NCBI GenBank assembly: GCA_964598355.1
Contig: CAZRBN010000042.1
Coordinates: forward strand, 1 to 12,209
Direction: 5' to 3'
DNA length: 12,209 bases
Source: DASQJJ01 sp964598355
GTDB lineage: Bacteria; Patescibacteriota; Microgenomatia; Levybacterales; UBA12049
Below the pieces are notes generated by a model, which was given only the letters and a program-made list of their open reading frames with translations, was not told the DNA's origin and ran no database searches. Position 1 is the stretch's first letter. Every line of letters begins with the position of its first letter. Positions 11,300 to 12,209 of the stretch are shown here, in pieces. Position numbers and translations under genes: made by a program.

Positions 11300-11334
11300 G
11301 TTGTATAATAGGGAGTATCCCTGAAAGGAAATAT

Positions 11335-11577
11335 ATGACAGAATTTGAACAACAAGGATTACAGTCATACAGGCCAGAAAGAGATGGGCAATCAGGAAAT
11401 GGAGATAGAACAACTAATTTTTCGACAGATAACTATTTTGAGTATCTTACTTGGCGTGGAGAGCCTGATCCAGGAGGGAGAGTTATTACTGTTCCAGGGA
11501 CTCAAAAGTTACCTCCTCCAACTCAATCTCCAAGGACGACACTAAAAGACTTTCTCAATAGAAATCGAAAAACCTAG
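11335..11577 (+). CDS. Small polar, proline-rich protein B (80 residues)
   Basis: ATG 11335 follows AAGGA by about five bases, an acceptable but weaker SD than its neighbours. The 80-residue product is hydrophilic and probably disordered: a Gln/Gly/Arg-rich start (EQQGLQSYRPERDGQSGNGD), a short aromatic patch FEYLTWRGEPDPGGRVITVPG (36-56) and a Pro/Thr-rich basic tail. Nothing suggests an enzyme or membrane protein, and I know no family. It is the middle of three small genes with near-identical starts (ATATGACA), each with a structured leader. Confidence 0.6.
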   Translation: MTEFEQQGLQSYRPERDGQSGNGDRTTNFSTDNYFEYLTWRGEPDPGGRVITVPGTQKLPPPTQSPRTTLKDFLNRNRKT

Positions 11578-11606
11578 TTGCAAGCTGTAAAAAGATTTGA
11601 TAATAT
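11578..11606 (+). promoter_or_regulatory. Promoter of attenuator leader C
   Basis: TTGCAA (11578-11583), a 17-base spacer and TAATAT (11601-11606), with TGA before it as an extended -10. It starts immediately after the stop codon of small protein B. Transcription is expected near 11613. Confidence 0.7.
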
Positions 11607-11612
11607 TTCCAT

Positions 11613-11736
11613 TATGAATAAGAAATTCTTCTCACTCTTTTTCTTCTTTAGTTTTAGAAGCTCTCTGAGTGGGGAGAATAGTGTGAAGTAACAGAGATTC
11701 ACACAATTCGATAACTCCCCACAGGGGAGTTTTTTT
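11613..11736 (+). promoter_or_regulatory. Leader C: attenuator with competing helices
   Basis: GTGGGGAG (11669-11676) can pair over eight bases with CTCCCCAC (11715-11722), enclosing the perfect hairpin GTGTGAA/TTCACAC (11681-11687 with 11698-11704). CTCCCC is also the left arm of the terminator at 11714-11736, so the two folds exclude each other. GAGTG (11667-11671) can alternatively pair with CACTC (11633-11637) around a CTTCT/AGAAG helix, which would release the terminator arm. This three-way switch is typical of transcription attenuation. No known riboswitch class is recognised. Confidence 0.65.
11714..11736 (+). terminator. Intrinsic terminator of leader C
   Basis: ACTCCCC-ACA-GGGGAGT (11714-11730) followed by a run of T to 11736. 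As in leader A, the run continues GTGG and then a strong SD for a small gene. Confidence 0.85.
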
Positions 11737-11762
11737 GTGGCCTGAAAGGAGGTGAAATGAAT

Positions 11763-11984
11763 ATGACACAATTAGAAGCAGGAGCAAAGGCACCAAGTGC
11801 TACGCAAACAAAAGCTGATAGGCGAGTAACGCAATTAAGCACAGACGCATTGGAAGAATTAGCTGCACGACGTAGATCAAGAGAGACAGGTCTTCCACAT
11901 GATAAAAAACGAATAGTGAACGGAAGACCTGAACCACACGGTCCATATCAAGGTGATCTTCCAATCTCTTGGAGTGGTTTATAA
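11763..11984 (+). CDS. Small basic, disordered protein C (73 residues)
   Basis: AGGAGG (11747-11752) lies ten bases before ATG 11763. The in-frame ATG at 11757 is only four bases from the SD, so I chose 11763, which also matches the MTE/MTQ starts of the neighbouring small genes. The 73 residues contain a helix LSTDALEELAARRRSRETG (about 26-44), then KKRIVNGRPEPHGPYQGD and SWSGL. It is basic and probably mostly unstructured, with no signal or membrane segment and no recognised family. It is controlled by attenuator leader C and followed by a strong terminator. Confidence 0.65.
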   Translation: MTQLEAGAKAPSATQTKADRRVTQLSTDALEELAARRRSRETGLPHDKKRIVNGRPEPHGPYQGDLPISWSGL

Positions 11985-12005
11985 AGGAACCCTCTGTACC
12001 TAAAT

Positions 12006-12056
12006 AGGACTTATTGTGGAGGCTCCCTTCGCAATAAGTCCTTTCTTCTTTTGTTA
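12006..12056 (+). terminator. Strong terminator hairpin after small protein C
   Basis: AGGACTTATTG (12006-12016) pairs perfectly with CAATAAGTCCT (12032-12042). Six inner pairs (two of them G-U) extend the stem to 17 base pairs with a three-base loop. A T-rich tail (TTTCTTCTTTTGTT) follows. It closes the small-gene cluster. Confidence 0.75.
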
Positions 12057-12177
12057 TTCCCCCAGAATTTCCTGTTGAAGATGGATAATCCTCATGGAGG
12101 TAATGCTGTTCTTCTGATAAAATTATTATATAGTGAAGGTTCATGAGGTCATTCCATTACATTAAATAAAATCCACA

Positions 12178-12209
12178 ATGTTATCAAAATATTTTCATTT
12201 AAAACAAGA
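12178..12209 (+). CDS. Possible start of a further gene, cut by the window edge
   Basis: ATG 12178 opens a frame (MLSKYFHLKQ) that runs off the window. TAAAAT (12167-12172) ends five bases upstream, similar to the leaderless spacing seen elsewhere, but no -35 fits. The stretch from 12057 to 12177 holds no other gene I can support. Very low confidence because so little is visible. Confidence 0.15.
   Translation, partial: MLSKYFHLKQ

Noticed and set aside
1..12209. CRISPR array or stop-codon reassignment
   Set aside because: No regularly spaced direct repeats were seen. TGA acts as a clean stop in tig, the HExxH gene and the endonuclease, with no in-frame TGA needed inside any family-matched gene.

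Overview
This AT-rich window looks like chromosomal sequence from a small-genome bacterium, most likely of the Candidate Phyla Radiation (Patescibacteria, perhaps Microgenomates). That placement is inference. It rests on compact gene order, short genes without Shine-Dalgarno (SD) sites, a trigger factor with no visible PPIase domain, tRNAs mostly lacking an encoded CCA, a free-standing LAGLIDADG gene among tRNAs, and a tig-linked basic protein resembling a CPR family. UGA is used as a stop, so the standard code applies and Gracilibacteria/Absconditabacteria are unlikely.

Layout. 1-402: 3' end of an unrecognised gene. 403-4710: mostly single genes (SDR oxidoreductase, GNAT acetyltransferase, HAD phosphatase overlapping an EamA transporter, HExxH-type putative metallopeptidase) plus tRNA-Val. 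Short repeats resembling a tRNA T-arm follow several plus-strand genes. 4711-6340: tiny ORFs and a minus-strand pair in which a helix-turn-helix/coiled-coil protein precedes a NYN-domain nuclease; a promoter-like sequence points antisense into the NYN gene. 6334-7694: minus-strand PNPOx-like flavoprotein, tRNA-Leu(GAG), LAGLIDADG endonuclease and tRNA-Leu(CAG). 7833-9098: two tandem lysozyme-like secreted or anchored proteins, separated by a consensus promoter running straight into a terminator hairpin. 9230-10824: tRNA-Leu(UAG), trigger factor and a basic helical protein, closely spaced. 10853-12042: three small charged proteins, each behind a structured leader; two leaders look like transcription attenuators with mutually exclusive helices.

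Two expression modes stand out. The SDR, GNAT, HTH and HExxH genes have a -10 box only 6-7 nt before the start codon, which predicts leaderless mRNAs. Two of the small right-hand genes have a textbook AGGAGG and the third a weaker AAGGA. The strongest candidates for something undescribed are the attenuator-controlled small-protein cluster, the dispersed tRNA-T-arm-like repeats after genes, the duplicated 35-36-codon micro-ORF, and the HTH-NYN module with its palindromic promoter and opposing antisense promoter. No database search was possible, so all family calls come from motifs read by eye.
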